DNA from: Ideonella sp.
Lineage (GTDB): Bacteria; Pseudomonadota; Gammaproteobacteria; Burkholderiales; Burkholderiaceae_C
Length of the DNA: 46,241 bases
Assembly: GCA_025458335.1 (NCBI GenBank)
Contig: JALOSQ010000006.1
Span: 1 to 46,241, forward strand
Direction: 5' to 3'
Position 1 is the stretch's first letter. Each line of letters starts with the position of its first letter. Below the pieces are notes generated by a model. It had not been told where the DNA came from and did no database searches. It worked only from the letters and a program-made list of their open reading frames with translations. A program made the position numbers and the translations under genes. This document shows, piece after piece, positions 20,935 through 29,891 of the stretch.

Positions 20935-22620
20935 GTGCGGATGCGCGTGCCCGCAACGGACCGCCTGGCCCATGCCGCCCTCGCACTCGTGGGGCTGCTG
21001 CTGGCGGTGTTCCTGGGTGCGCCACTGGTCGCGATCGGCGTCGAGGCGGTTCTCGATCGCGAGGGCCGCTTCGTCGGCCTGGCCAACATCCTGAGCTACC
21101 TGACCACGCCGGCGCTGCTGCAGTCGCTGTGGAACAGCGTCTGGGTGTCGTCGCTGGTGACCTTGCTCACCGTGCCGATCGCCTTCGGATTTGCCTATGC
21201 GCTCACGCGCAGCTGCATGCCCCTGAAGGGCCTGGCCCGCACGATCACGCTGATCCCGCTGCTGGCGCCGTCGCTCCTGTCGGCGATCTCGCTGATCTAC
21301 TGGTTCGGCAACCAGGGAGCGGCCCGCGGGTTGATCCAGGCGTTCGGCTTCGAGAACATCTACGGTGCCCCGGGCATCGTGCTCGCCCAGTGTTTCGCGG
21401 TGTTCCCGCACGTGCTGATGATCCTGGTCACCGCGCTCTCGCTGGCCGATGCGCGGCTGTACGAAGCGGCCGACGCCATGGGCACCAGCCGGGTCCGCAA
21501 GTTCTTCACCATCACCCTGCCGGGCGCCAAGTACGGGCTCATCTCGGCTTCCATGGTGGCGTTCACGCTGGTCATCACCGACTTCGGCATCCCCAAGGTC
21601 ATCGGCGGCAACTTCAACATGCTCGCCACCGACGTCTTCAAGCTGGTCATCGGGCAACAGGACTTCCAGCGCGGGGCCGTGGTCGCGCTCCTGCTCCTCG
21701 CGCCGGCGGTGCTGACCTTCGCGGTCGATGCGCGCGTCCAGCGCAAGCAGGTGGCCATGCTCGGGGCGCGAGCCGTCCCGCTGCGGCCCCGGCCTTCGCG
21801 GGGATTCGACGCGCTGATGGGCGTGCTGTGCCTGTCCGTGTGCGCGCTGATGCTGGCGATGCTGGGCATGGCGGTGTTCGCGTCGTTCGCCACGTTCTGG
21901 CCTTACAACCTCGAGCCCAGCCTGAACCACTACCGGCACGGCCTCGTCGATGCCGAGGTCGGCGAGGCCTTCGTGAACAGCCTGCAGCTCGCCGCCGGCA
22001 CCGCCTTCTTCGGCACGGCGCTGGTGTTCGCCGGGGCGTACCTGCTCGAGAAGACGCGCGGCGCCGATGCCTTGCGCCCGCCGGTGCGACTGCTGGCGAT
22101 GCTGCCGATGGCCGTGCCAGGCCTGGTGCTCGGCCTGGGCAGCATCTTCTTCTTCAACGCCCCGTCGAACCCGCTGGGCTTCCTGTACCAGTCGATGGCG
22201 CTGCTGATCCTGTGCACCATCGTCCACTTCTACACCACCGGGCACCTGACGGCGGTCACGGCGCTCAAGTCGCTCGACCCGGAGTTCGAGTCGGTGTCGG
22301 CTTCGCTCAAGGTGCCGTTCTACCGCACGTTCTGGCGCGTCACGCTGCCGATCTGCACGCCGACGCTGGTCGACATCGCCCGCTACTTCTTCGTCAATGC
22401 GATGACGACCATCTCGGCGGTCGTCTTCCTCTACTCGCCGGAGACCAAGGTCGCCTCGATCGCCATCCTCAACCTGGACGAGGCCGGCGAAACGGGGGCC
22501 GCGGCAGCGATGTGCGTGATGATCGCGGCGGTGTCCCTGGTGTTCACCCTGCTCTTCATGGCCGCAGGCGCCTGGGTCGACCGGCGCACACAGGCCTGGC
22601 GGCACCCTTCCCACACCTGA
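20935..22620 (+). CDS. phnU: AEP ABC transporter permease, two fused permease domains
   Basis: This inner-membrane permease of about 561 residues has two binding-protein-dependent transport domains in one chain. The first EAA-like loop is [20 protein letters not shown] and the second is [20 protein letters not shown], so one subunit could form the whole channel. About twelve hydrophobic helices are visible. The start is uncertain: GTG 20935 (AGGA 9 bases upstream), ATG 20941, or TTG 20887, which overlaps the phnT stop as TTGA. The FbpB-like fused layout is usual for this AEP transporter family. phnW follows after 7 bases. Confidence 0.9.
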   Translation: MRMRVPATDRLAHAALALVGLLLAVFLGAPLVAIGVEAVLDREGRFVGLANILSYLTTPALLQSLWNSVWVSSLVTLLTVPIAFGFAYALTRSCMPLKGLARTITLIPLLAPSLLSAISLIYWFGNQGAARGLIQAFGFENIYGAPGIVLAQCFAVFPHVLMILVTALSLADARLYEAADAMGTSRVRKFFTITLPGAKYGLISASMVAFTLVITDFGIPKVIGGNFNMLATDVFKLVIGQQDFQRGAVVALLLLAPAVLTFAVDARVQRKQVAMLGARAVPLRPRPSRGFDALMGVLCLSVCALMLAMLGMAVFASFATFWPYNLEPSLNHYRHGLVDAEVGEAFVNSLQLAAGTAFFGTALVFAGAYLLEKTRGADALRPPVRLLAMLPMAVPGLVLGLGSIFFFNAPSNPLGFLYQSMALLILCTIVHFYTTGHLTAVTALKSLDPEFESVSASLKVPFYRTFWRVTLPICTPTLVDIARYFFVNAMTTISAVVFLYSPETKVASIAILNLDEAGETGAAAAMCVMIAAVSLVFTLLFMAAGAWVDRRTQAWRHPSHT

Positions 22621-22627
22621 GTCCCCC

Positions 22628-23695
22628 ATGGACCGCGACCCTATCCTGCTCACCCCCGGCCCCCTGACGACGACCCTGCGCACCAAGCTGGCGATGCTGC
22701 GCGACTGGGGTTCGTGGGATGCCGACTTCAACGCCATCACCGCCGAGGTCCGGCGCGAGATCCTGGCCATCGCCCATGCCGCCGACACCCACGTGGCCGT
22801 GCCGCTGCAAGGCAGCGGCACCTTCGCGGTCGAGGCCGCGGTGTCCACCCTCGTGCCGAGGGACGGTCACCTGCTGGTGCTCGACAACGGCGCCTACTGC
22901 AAGCGGCTGGGCAAGCTGGCCACGCTGATGGGACGCCGCACGACGATCCTCGGCCGCCCGGAGGACCAGCCGGTCGACCCGGCCGAGCTGGACCGGCGGC
23001 TCGCCGAGGATCCGTCGATCACCCACGTCGGGCTGATCCACTGCGAGACCGGCACGGGCGTCCTGAACCCGTTGGCCGAGGTCGCCGCGGTGTGCGAGCG
23101 TCACGGCCGCGGGCTGATCGTCGATGCAATGAGCAGCTTCGGCGCGCTGCCGGTCGATGCCCGCACGACCCGCTTCGACGCGCTGATCGCCGCGAGCGGC
23201 AAGTGCCTCGAAGGCGTTCCCGGGATGGGCTTCGTGCTGATCCGACGGGCCGTGCTCGACGGCTGCGCCGGCCGTTCGCACTCCCTGGCCATGGACCTGC
23301 ACGACCAGCACGCCTACATGGAGCGCACGGGTCAGTGGCGCTTCACCCCGCCCACGCACGTCGTGGCGGCCCTGGCCGAGGCGATCCGCCAGTTCAAGGA
23401 GGAGGGCGGCCAGCCCGCGCGACTGGCCCGCTACCGGGCCAACGGCGAGGCGCTGGTCGACGGCATGGCGATCATCTACACCTTCCACGCACCGGCGCAT
23501 CCGCGCTACGACTTCAAGCGCTTCTACGCGGCGGCGAAAGCCCGGGGGTTCATCCTCTACCCGGGCAAGCTGACGGAGGTCGAGACTTTCCGCGTCGGCT
23601 GCATCGGCGCGATCGATCGCACGGTCATGCGCCAGATGGTCGCCGCGGTGGCCGATGCGATGACCGAGCTCGGCCTGCCGATCGGTCCGCGCTGA
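22628..23695 (+). CDS. phnW: 2-aminoethylphosphonate--pyruvate transaminase, with an internal gap
   Basis: PhnW is a PLP enzyme that converts AEP and pyruvate to phosphonoacetaldehyde and alanine. The 355 residues have [14 protein letters not shown] at the N-terminus, Asp166 (VDAMSSFGA), the PLP lysine Lys192 ([14 protein letters not shown]) and the substrate-carboxylate Arg in ETFRVGCIG. Relative to the family as I know it, about 14 residues are missing after DGMA at about residue 281, where others read like ALGF..PFL....QAP before the IIVTFHAP strand; here the sequence runs directly to IIYTFHAP. The gap is in frame and the rest is intact, so the enzyme may be a variant, impaired, or affected by a sequencing error. 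Its operon neighbours strongly support the assignment. Confidence 0.93.
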   Translation: MDRDPILLTPGPLTTTLRTKLAMLRDWGSWDADFNAITAEVRREILAIAHAADTHVAVPLQGSGTFAVEAAVSTLVPRDGHLLVLDNGAYCKRLGKLATLMGRRTTILGRPEDQPVDPAELDRRLAEDPSITHVGLIHCETGTGVLNPLAEVAAVCERHGRGLIVDAMSSFGALPVDARTTRFDALIAASGKCLEGVPGMGFVLIRRAVLDGCAGRSHSLAMDLHDQHAYMERTGQWRFTPPTHVVAALAEAIRQFKEEGGQPARLARYRANGEALVDGMAIIYTFHAPAHPRYDFKRFYAAAKARGFILYPGKLTEVETFRVGCIGAIDRTVMRQMVAAVADAMTELGLPIGPR

Positions 23696-23790
23696 ACGAC
23701 ACGCCGCCCGCGGGGCCTGCGACGCGCCGCGGCGGTGCCGCCAGCCGAGCCCCGTCACCCCAAATGCCTGACCGACGAAAGGTCCTGCCG

Positions 23791-25197
23791 ATGCCGTCCC
23801 GTGCTGCCGCTGCCCCACGCTCCCGTGGTCCCAGGACCGGTGCCGTCGACGCGGCCGCACTGCGCGCCGCCGGCGCCCGCAAGGTGAAGGTGGCGGTGAG
23901 TGACATCGACGGCATCCTGCGCGGCAAGTACCTGCACCTCGACAAGTTCGAGTCGGCGCTGGCCGGCGGCTTCGGGTTCTGCGACGTGGTTTTCGGTTGG
24001 GATGCCCACGACAGCTGCTACGACAACACCCAGGTCACTGGTTGGCAGCACGGATTTCCCGATGCGATGGTGCGACTCGACCTGCACACCCGCCGCGCGG
24101 TGCCCTGGGACGACGGGGTGCCGTTCTTCCTGGGCGAGTTCGTCCAGGGTGACGGCTCGCCCTACCCGGTGTGTCCGCGTCAGGTGCTGCAGGGTGTGCT
24201 GCGCCGGGCCGCCAAGCTCGGCGTGCAGCCGATGTGTGGCCTGGAGTTCGAGTGGTTCAACTTCGCCGAGACGCCGCAGAGCTGGGCGGCCAAGCGCGGG
24301 GTCGGGCCCGAGCCGATCACGCCGGGCATGTTCGGCTACTCGCTGCTGCGCATGGCGGACCAGCAGGGCTTCTTCAATGCGCTGATGGACGACATGGCGG
24401 CCTTCGGCGTGCCACTCGAGGGCCTGCACACGGAGACCGGCCCTGGCGTGTACGAGGCGGCGATCACCTTCAGCGACGCACTCGAGGCGGCGGATCGGGG
24501 CATCCTGTTCAAGACGGGCGCCAAGGAGATCGGCAAGCGCTTCGGCGTGATGCCCAGCTTCATGGCCAAGTGGAGCGCCCAGTACCCCGGGTGTTCGGGT
24601 CACATCCATCAGAGCCTGTCGGACGGCAAGTCCAACCTGTTCTACGAGCCCAAGGGCAAGGGAGACCCGCGGCGCTCGATGAGCCGCGTCTTCGAGAGTT
24701 ACCTGGCCGGCCAACTCGAGTGCCTGCTCGAGTTCGCGCCCATGTTCTGGCCCACGGTGAACAGCTACAAGCGGCTGGTGGACGGCTTCTGGGCACCCGT
24801 CAAGCCAACCTGGGGGCTGGACAACCGCACCGCCAGCTTCCGCGTGATCGCCGGCAGCCCCAAGAGCACGCGCCTGGAAACGCGCTGCCCGGGCGCCGAC
24901 ATGAACCCCTACCTGGCCGTGGCCGCCGTGATCGCGGCCGGACTGCATGGCGTCGAGAAGGGGCTCAAACTCACCGCACCGCCCATCACCGGCACCAACC
25001 AGGGCGCCGAGCACATCCCGCGGGCGCCGCGCACGCTGATCGAGACCACCCGGGCATTCCGCCAATCGGATCGTGCGCGCGACTGGTTCGGCGACACTTT
25101 CGTGGACCACTTCGCGGCCACCCGCGAGTGGGAGTGGCGCCAGTGGCTCGACGCGGTCACCGACTGGGAGCTCAAGCGCTACTTCGAGATCATCTGA
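23791..25197 (+). CDS. Glutamine synthetase-like gamma-glutamyl-amine ligase
   Basis: This 468-residue protein has the full glutamine synthetase fold and ligand set. The beta-grasp region has SDIDGILRGKYLHLDKF and the metal-binding stretches are GLEFEWFNF and HTETGPGVYEAA. SGHIHQS is the GxxHxH-like loop, followed by NSYKRL, NRTASFRV and RLETRCPGADMNPYL. It lacks the adenylylation tail of nitrogen-assimilating GlnA and is closer to the PuuA/IpuC type, which joins glutamate to amines. ATG 23791 has GAAAGG 8 bases upstream; the track's 827-residue frame is an artefact overlapping phnW. Its place behind phnW suggests the amine could be AEP-derived or an amino alcohol. The substrate is not determined. 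Confidence 0.88.
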   Translation: MPSRAAAAPRSRGPRTGAVDAAALRAAGARKVKVAVSDIDGILRGKYLHLDKFESALAGGFGFCDVVFGWDAHDSCYDNTQVTGWQHGFPDAMVRLDLHTRRAVPWDDGVPFFLGEFVQGDGSPYPVCPRQVLQGVLRRAAKLGVQPMCGLEFEWFNFAETPQSWAAKRGVGPEPITPGMFGYSLLRMADQQGFFNALMDDMAAFGVPLEGLHTETGPGVYEAAITFSDALEAADRGILFKTGAKEIGKRFGVMPSFMAKWSAQYPGCSGHIHQSLSDGKSNLFYEPKGKGDPRRSMSRVFESYLAGQLECLLEFAPMFWPTVNSYKRLVDGFWAPVKPTWGLDNRTASFRVIAGSPKSTRLETRCPGADMNPYLAVAAVIAAGLHGVEKGLKLTAPPITGTNQGAEHIPRAPRTLIETTRAFRQSDRARDWFGDTFVDHFAATREWEWRQWLDAVTDWELKRYFEII

Positions 25198-25243
25198 GCC
25201 GTGCCAGGCGCGGCCGATACACCCCTTCGCACAGGAGACCGAC

Positions 25244-25933
25244 ATGGGAAGCACCGTGACCTTCAAGCGCCCTGACGGCCAGTCCGTCTCGGGCTACCTG
25301 GCCGAGCCCGAAGGCGGGCAGGGACCCGGCGTGGTGGTGATCCAGGAATGGTGGGGCCTGAACGACCAGATCCGGGGCGTCGCGGACCGACTCGCCGAGG
25401 CCGGCTACGTCGCACTGGTGCCCGACCTGTACCGAGGGAAGTCGACGGTCGAGGCCGAGGAGGCTCACCACCTCATGACCGGCCTGAACTTCGGTGAGGC
25501 CGCGTCGCAGGACATCCGTGGGGCCGTCCAGCACCTGAAGGCCCGGTGCCCGAAGGTCGGGGTGACGGGCTTCTGCATGGGCGGCGCGCTGACCGTGCTG
25601 TCGGTGACGATGGTGCCCGAGGCCGACGCCGGGTGCATCTGGTACGGCTTCCCACCGCTCGAGTTCGTCGACGCCAGCAAGATCAAGGCGCCACTGATCG
25701 CCCATTGGGCGACGCAGGACGTGCCGTTCCCCATCGCCAACGTCGCCGCGCTCGAGGAGAAGTTCAAGGCGGCCGGCGTGGCGTACCACGGGTATCGGTA
25801 CCTCGCGCATCACGGGTTCGCCAACGAAACCGCGCAGGGACCGGGCCGCATCGAGATGACCCAGTACGACGAGGCGTGGGCCCAGATCGCCTGGGACCGC
25901 ACGCTTCGCTTCTTCGGGCGGACCCTCGGCTGA
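25244..25933 (+). CDS. Dienelactone hydrolase family protein
   Basis: This 229-residue alpha/beta hydrolase of the dienelactone hydrolase family has the nucleophile Cys111 in GVTGFCMGGAL, Glu35 in IQEWWGLN, and a late His in YLAHHGFANE. The Asp of the triad is likely in the HWATQD segment. Cys in place of Ser is typical of true dienelactone hydrolases. CAGGAG lies 6 bases before ATG 25244, so the longer track start is rejected. The iron-ADH gene begins 2 bases after its stop. Its ester or lactone substrate is unknown; no chlorocatechol genes are nearby, so classic dienelactone breakdown is unlikely. Confidence 0.9.
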   Translation: MGSTVTFKRPDGQSVSGYLAEPEGGQGPGVVVIQEWWGLNDQIRGVADRLAEAGYVALVPDLYRGKSTVEAEEAHHLMTGLNFGEAASQDIRGAVQHLKARCPKVGVTGFCMGGALTVLSVTMVPEADAGCIWYGFPPLEFVDASKIKAPLIAHWATQDVPFPIANVAALEEKFKAAGVAYHGYRYLAHHGFANETAQGPGRIEMTQYDEAWAQIAWDRTLRFFGRTLG

Positions 25934-25935
25934 GC

Positions 25936-27081
25936 ATGACCATCACCACCTTCAGCTTCCCCACGACGATCCACTTCGGCGCCGGCGCCCGGCGACTGGT
26001 GGCCGACCACCTGCGCGGCCAGGGGCTGGTGCGGCCGCTCATCGTGACCGACCGCGCCCTCGCAGCCCTGCCGGTCACCGCCGAGTTCCGCTCGCACCTG
26101 GGCGGGCTCGAGGTGGCGGTGTACGACGGGGTGCACGGCAACCCGACGGCCTCGCAGGTCATGCGTGGGGCCGAGGCATTCCGCGCGCACCGCGCCGACT
26201 GCGTGATCGGCTTCGGCGGGGGCGCCGCGCTGGACGTGGCCAAGGTGGTGGCCCTGATGGCCGTGCACGAAGGCGACGTCATCGAATATGCCTGGGACCA
26301 CCCGCAGGCGCGTCCCATCGTGCACGCGCTGCCGCACTTCGTGGCGCTGCCCACGACCGCCGGCACCGGATCGGAGGTGGGCCGCTCCTCGGTGGTCGCC
26401 GAGGATGCGTCCCCTGGCGGTGGTCACGTGAAGCGCGCCGTGTTCAGCCCACATCTGCTGGCCAAGGCGGTGTTCGCCGACCCCGAGCTCACGCTGGCGC
26501 TGCCTCCCGCGGTGACCGCGGCCACCGGCATGGACGCCCTGACGCACAACATCGAGAGCTACCTGTCGCCCGCCTGGCACCCGATGTGCGACGGCATCGC
26601 CCTCGAGGGGTTGCGGCTGGGTGCCCGGGCACTCGAGACCGCCGTGCGTGAACCGGGGAACCTGCAGGCACGGTCCGACATGCTGATGAGTTCGCTGATG
26701 GGCGCGGTCGCCTTTCAGAAGGACCTCGGGTCGGTGCACGCCTGCGCCCACGCGCTGGGGGCCGTCTGCGACCTGCACCACGGGCTCGCCAACGCGCTGA
26801 TGATCGACACCGTGCTGGCGTGGAACCGCGACGCCGTGCCGGGCAAGTTCGACGAACTTGCCCACGCGGCCGGGTTGGCCGGCGGCGGGGCCGCGTTCGT
26901 GCCCTGGCTGCGTGGGCTCAAGCAGCGCATCGGCATCACCGGTGGCCTGGCCGACCGCGGTGTCCGCCGCGAGCACCTGCCACGCCTGGTGGAGATCGCG
27001 TCGGTGGACTTCGCCGGGCGCACCAACCCACGTCCTGCATCGCCCCAGGACTACGAGCGGCTGCTGATCGCCGCCATGTGA
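25936..27081 (+). CDS. Iron-containing (group III) alcohol dehydrogenase
   Basis: This 381-residue member of the iron-type alcohol dehydrogenase family reduces or oxidises NAD(P)-linked alcohols. The nucleotide region has IGFGGGAALDVAK. The metal site reads GMDALTHNIESY (Asp and His) and VHACAHALGAVCDLHHG (two further His at the spacing seen in FucO). In phosphonate biosynthesis, related enzymes (PhpC type) interconvert phosphonoacetaldehyde and 2-hydroxyethylphosphonate. Because this gene sits behind phnW, it may feed hydroxyethylphosphonate into the pathway or act on a glutamylated amino alcohol made by the upstream ligase. It starts 2 bases after the dienelactone hydrolase stop. Confidence 0.92.
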   Translation: MTITTFSFPTTIHFGAGARRLVADHLRGQGLVRPLIVTDRALAALPVTAEFRSHLGGLEVAVYDGVHGNPTASQVMRGAEAFRAHRADCVIGFGGGAALDVAKVVALMAVHEGDVIEYAWDHPQARPIVHALPHFVALPTTAGTGSEVGRSSVVAEDASPGGGHVKRAVFSPHLLAKAVFADPELTLALPPAVTAATGMDALTHNIESYLSPAWHPMCDGIALEGLRLGARALETAVREPGNLQARSDMLMSSLMGAVAFQKDLGSVHACAHALGAVCDLHHGLANALMIDTVLAWNRDAVPGKFDELAHAAGLAGGGAAFVPWLRGLKQRIGITGGLADRGVRREHLPRLVEIASVDFAGRTNPRPASPQDYERLLIAAM

Positions 27082-27165
27082 TCCCACCGCCGCGCGCCCA
27101 GCGGGGTCGGCTGGGCGACCACGGCGCCGCATGCGTCCTCCCACCTTCATCCCTCACCCGATGCC

Positions 27166-28560
27166 ATGAACGCCGGACCGATGCTCGACATCGTCAACCC
27201 CGCGACCGAGCAGCGAATCGCCTCGGTCACCGCCGACGCGGCCGAACAGGTCGCCTCCAAGGCTGCGGCCGCCCGCGCGGCCCAGCCCGCCTGGGCGGTT
27301 CGGCCGCTGGCCGAACGCGCCGGCTGCCTGCGGCGTTTCCGCGCGGCCGTGGAGGCCGAGTTGCCCACCCTCGCGGCCACCCTGACCAGCGAGATGGGCA
27401 AGCCGATCCGGCAGGCGCGCAACGAGCTCACGGCCTTCCTCGGGCGCATCGACTTCTTCCTGGACCAGGTCGAGCACGCCATCGCGCCTGAAGTCGTCCT
27501 GGCACCGCCTGGCCGTCCCGGCGACACCACCGAGGGCATCACGCACGACCCGCTCGGCGTGGTGGCGAATATCTCGGCCTGGAACTACCCGTACTTCGTC
27601 GGCGGCAATGTCTTCGTGCCGGCGCTGCTCACGGGCAATGCCGTGCTCTACAAGCCGTCGGAGCACGCGACCCTGAGCGGACTGCACATGACACGGCTGC
27701 TGCACGCGGCCGGCGTTCCCCAGGACGTGTTCATCCCCGTGATCGGGGCCGGCGGCATCGGCGCGGCCTTGCTGGCACAGGCGGTCGACGGCGTGTTCTT
27801 CACCGGCTCGAACGCCACTGGAGCTCGCATCGCCCAGGCGGTGGGTCCCCGGATGATCCGCATGCAGCTCGAGCTCGGCGGCAAGGACCCCACCTACGTG
27901 TGCGACGACGCTCTGGTGCGGGCCGCAGCCGAGTCGCTGGCCGACGGCGCGATGTACAACGCCGGCCAGAGCTGCTGCTCGGTCGAGCGCATCTATGTGC
28001 ACGAGCGCATCCACGACGCCTTCGTCGAGGCCTTCGTCGAGACGGTACGCGGCTTTCGCCTGGGCGACCCGATGGACGAGGACACCTACCTCGGGCCGAT
28101 CGCCCGGGCGCCGCAGTTGGCCGTGCTGGAAGCCCAGGTCGCCGATGCGGTGGGCAAGGGCGCTCGACTTCTCACCGGGGGTCGACGATTGCCGGGACCG
28201 GGCTGGTGGTTCGAGCCCACCGTGCTCGTTGGCGTCGACCACCGCATGGACGTGATGCGCGAGGAATCCTTCGGCCCGGTGATCGGCATCCAGCAGGTGC
28301 GCGACGACGACGAGGCGCTGGCCCTCATGAACGACACCCGCTACGGGCTGACGGCCGGCGTCTACACGCAGGACGAGGCCCGCGCCGCCCGGCTGCTGCC
28401 GCGCCTGAACGCAGGCAGTGTCTACTGGAACTGCTGCGACCGCGTCAGTCCGCGCCTGCCCTGGTCGGGCGTGGGCGCCTCGGGTATCGGCCTGACGTTG
28501 TCGACCTACGGCATCCAGGCCTTCACGCGACCGCGCGCCTGGCACCTGCGGCACCCGTGA
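27166..28560 (+). CDS. NAD(P)-dependent aldehyde dehydrogenase
   Basis: This 464-residue aldehyde dehydrogenase has the catalytic Cys in NAGQSCCSVERIYVH and the general base Glu in LELGGKDPTY. The cofactor loop is SAWNYPYFVGGNVFVPALL, and REESFGPVIGIQ and a SGIGLTLSTYG C-terminus are also present. The size and the lack of an N-terminal extension fit the short succinate-semialdehyde-like group, but it is not PhnY, which is encoded at 15052. Its pairing with the upstream alcohol dehydrogenase suggests an alcohol-to-aldehyde-to-acid route. It starts 84 bases after that gene and its stop overlaps the HAD gene start as GTGA. Confidence 0.92.
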   Translation: MNAGPMLDIVNPATEQRIASVTADAAEQVASKAAAARAAQPAWAVRPLAERAGCLRRFRAAVEAELPTLAATLTSEMGKPIRQARNELTAFLGRIDFFLDQVEHAIAPEVVLAPPGRPGDTTEGITHDPLGVVANISAWNYPYFVGGNVFVPALLTGNAVLYKPSEHATLSGLHMTRLLHAAGVPQDVFIPVIGAGGIGAALLAQAVDGVFFTGSNATGARIAQAVGPRMIRMQLELGGKDPTYVCDDALVRAAAESLADGAMYNAGQSCCSVERIYVHERIHDAFVEAFVETVRGFRLGDPMDEDTYLGPIARAPQLAVLEAQVADAVGKGARLLTGGRRLPGPGWWFEPTVLVGVDHRMDVMREESFGPVIGIQQVRDDDEALALMNDTRYGLTAGVYTQDEARAARLLPRLNAGSVYWNCCDRVSPRLPWSGVGASGIGLTLSTYGIQAFTRPRAWHLRHP

Positions 28561-29318
28561 GTCACGCGGCGTCGCCTGCCGACAGGCCGGTATCCGCCGC
28601 GCGGCTCGTGCTGTTCGACCTCGACCACACGTTGCTCGACGCCGACACCGACGTCCTGTGGTGCGCCTTCCTGATCGGCGAGGGCCTGCTCGATCGGTCG
28701 GTATTCGAGGCGCGCAACGCGGCGATGGAGCAGGGCTACCGGGCCGGGACGGTGACGGCCGCCGCATTCAGCGGCTTCTACCTGTCGACCCTTGCCGACC
28801 GCCTCGTCGAGGACACCGACGCGATGCGCCGGAGATTCGTCGCTCGCGAGGTGCTCCCGCGCATGAAGCCGGCGGCCCTGGACTGCCTGAATCGGCACCA
28901 GCGCCGGGGCGATCGGGTGATCCTGACGACTGCGACGAGCCGCGTCCTCACCGAACCCACCGCCGAGGCCCTGGGCATCGACGAGCTGATCGCAACCGAG
29001 GCGGAGCTCGCGAACACGCCCGCCGGCCCGCGTTACACCGGCCGGCCCGTCGGGACGCTCAACATGCGCGAAGGAAAGGTCGAGCGTCTGCGAGCGTGGC
29101 TCGGTTCCGCCGACGTCGACGCCGACGCCGAGGGCCGCGCCATACCTCGCGCGGACGTCGCGCCTTCCGCACTGGCAGCGGCGGTCTTCTACTCGGATTC
29201 CGCCAACGACTTGCCGCTGCTGCGCGCGGTCGGCCACGCGGTCGCCGTCGACCCTGACCGCCGACTGCGCCAGGAGGCGGCGTTGCGGGCGTGGCCGGTG
29301 TACTACTGGCGTCGCTGA
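28557..29318 (+). CDS. HAD-family phosphatase (HAD-IB, SerB-like)
   Basis: This 253-residue haloacid-dehalogenase-superfamily hydrolase has motif I FDLDHTLLD (nucleophile Asp), motif II TTATSR, a conserved Lys in MREGKVERL and motif IV DSANDLPLL. It is the phosphoserine-phosphatase-like HAD-IB group that often acts on small phosphorylated metabolites. The GTG start at 28557 overlaps the aldehyde dehydrogenase stop (GTGA); the track's longer frame is not real upstream of this. Residues around 175-195 hold an Asp/Ala-rich insert (SADVDADAEGRA). As the last gene of the plus-strand phosphonate unit it could release phosphate from an intermediate, but the substrate is unknown. Confidence 0.9.
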   Translation: MSHAASPADRPVSAARLVLFDLDHTLLDADTDVLWCAFLIGEGLLDRSVFEARNAAMEQGYRAGTVTAAAFSGFYLSTLADRLVEDTDAMRRRFVAREVLPRMKPAALDCLNRHQRRGDRVILTTATSRVLTEPTAEALGIDELIATEAELANTPAGPRYTGRPVGTLNMREGKVERLRAWLGSADVDADAEGRAIPRADVAPSALAAAVFYSDSANDLPLLRAVGHAVAVDPDRRLRQEAALRAWPVYYWRR

Positions 29319-29384
29319 TCAGGTCGGAGCGGGTGGGTTCGGGTTGGTCCTGAGGCGCGAGGGTGTTCGCTGCCGTATTCTCTA

Positions 29385-29396
29385 CCGACCGGTCGG
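29385..29396. promoter_or_regulatory. Palindromic PaaR (TetR) operator upstream of paaI
   Basis: CCGACCGGTCGG is a perfect 12-bp palindrome ending 15 bases before the paaI ATG. It matches the CCGACCGGTCGG-like boxes of TetR-type PaaR regulators in betaproteobacterial phenylacetate operons. The operon's own TetR gene (35081) is the natural partner. TATTCT just upstream (29376-29381) could be a -10 box that the repressor would cover. Confidence 0.65.
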
Positions 29397-29411
29397 CTTA
29401 AGCATTATCTG

Positions 29412-29870
29412 ATGACGTACACCTCGGAAGCCCAGAAGACCGCCGAGTTCGTCGGCGAGGCGATGTTTGCCAACGACCGCGCCTCCCAGGGGCTCGGCAT
29501 GAGGGTGGTCGCAATGGGCCCCGGCAGGGCGACGCTGACCATGACCGTTCGGGCCGACATGCTGAATGGCTTCGAGATCTGCCACGGCGGCTTCGTGACC
29601 ACGCTGGCCGACAGCGCGTTTGCGTTTGCCTGCAACTCGTACAACGAGATGACGGTGGCCTCCGGGCTGTCCGTCGACCTGCTGGCACCGTCACGCGAGG
29701 GCGACCAGCTGACCGCCGAGGCAGTCGAGGTCTCGCAGCAAGGTCGCACCGGGGTCTACGACATCACCGTGACGAACCAGCGCGGCGAACGGATCGCGGT
29801 GGTGCGTGGCCGGTCCTACCGCCTCAAGGGCCGCCCCGCAGTGCCCGGCAGCGCGGCGCCTGGGCGCTGA
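29412..29870 (+). CDS. paaI: Hydroxyphenylacetyl-CoA thioesterase PaaI
   Basis: PaaI is a hotdog-fold thioesterase that frees CoA from stalled ring-hydroxylated phenylacetyl-CoA products. The 152 residues include ICHGGFVTTLADSAFAFACN, which carries the catalytic Asp on the hotdog helix, and LLAPSREGDQLTAEAVEV. Length and position as first gene of the paa operon agree. The ribosome-binding site is weak. paaK follows after 21 bases. Confidence 0.95.
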   Translation: MTYTSEAQKTAEFVGEAMFANDRASQGLGMRVVAMGPGRATLTMTVRADMLNGFEICHGGFVTTLADSAFAFACNSYNEMTVASGLSVDLLAPSREGDQLTAEAVEVSQQGRTGVYDITVTNQRGERIAVVRGRSYRLKGRPAVPGSAAPGR

Positions 29871-29891
29871 ACCGGATTCCAGGAGATCCCC

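Noticed and set aside
20812-22848. 678-residue minus-strand frame opposite phnU
   Set aside because: Composition is His/Arg/Gln-rich with no domain, and the plus strand encodes a clear permease.
22714-25197. Apparent 827-residue fusion of phnW region and glutamine synthetase
   Set aside because: The first 350 residues are phnW in the wrong frame. The ligase has its own Shine-Dalgarno and ATG at 23791.
25244-25933. Dienelactone hydrolase as part of a chlorocatechol pathway
   Set aside because: No catechol dioxygenase, cycloisomerase or maleylacetate reductase partner was identified, and the neighbours point to a different role.
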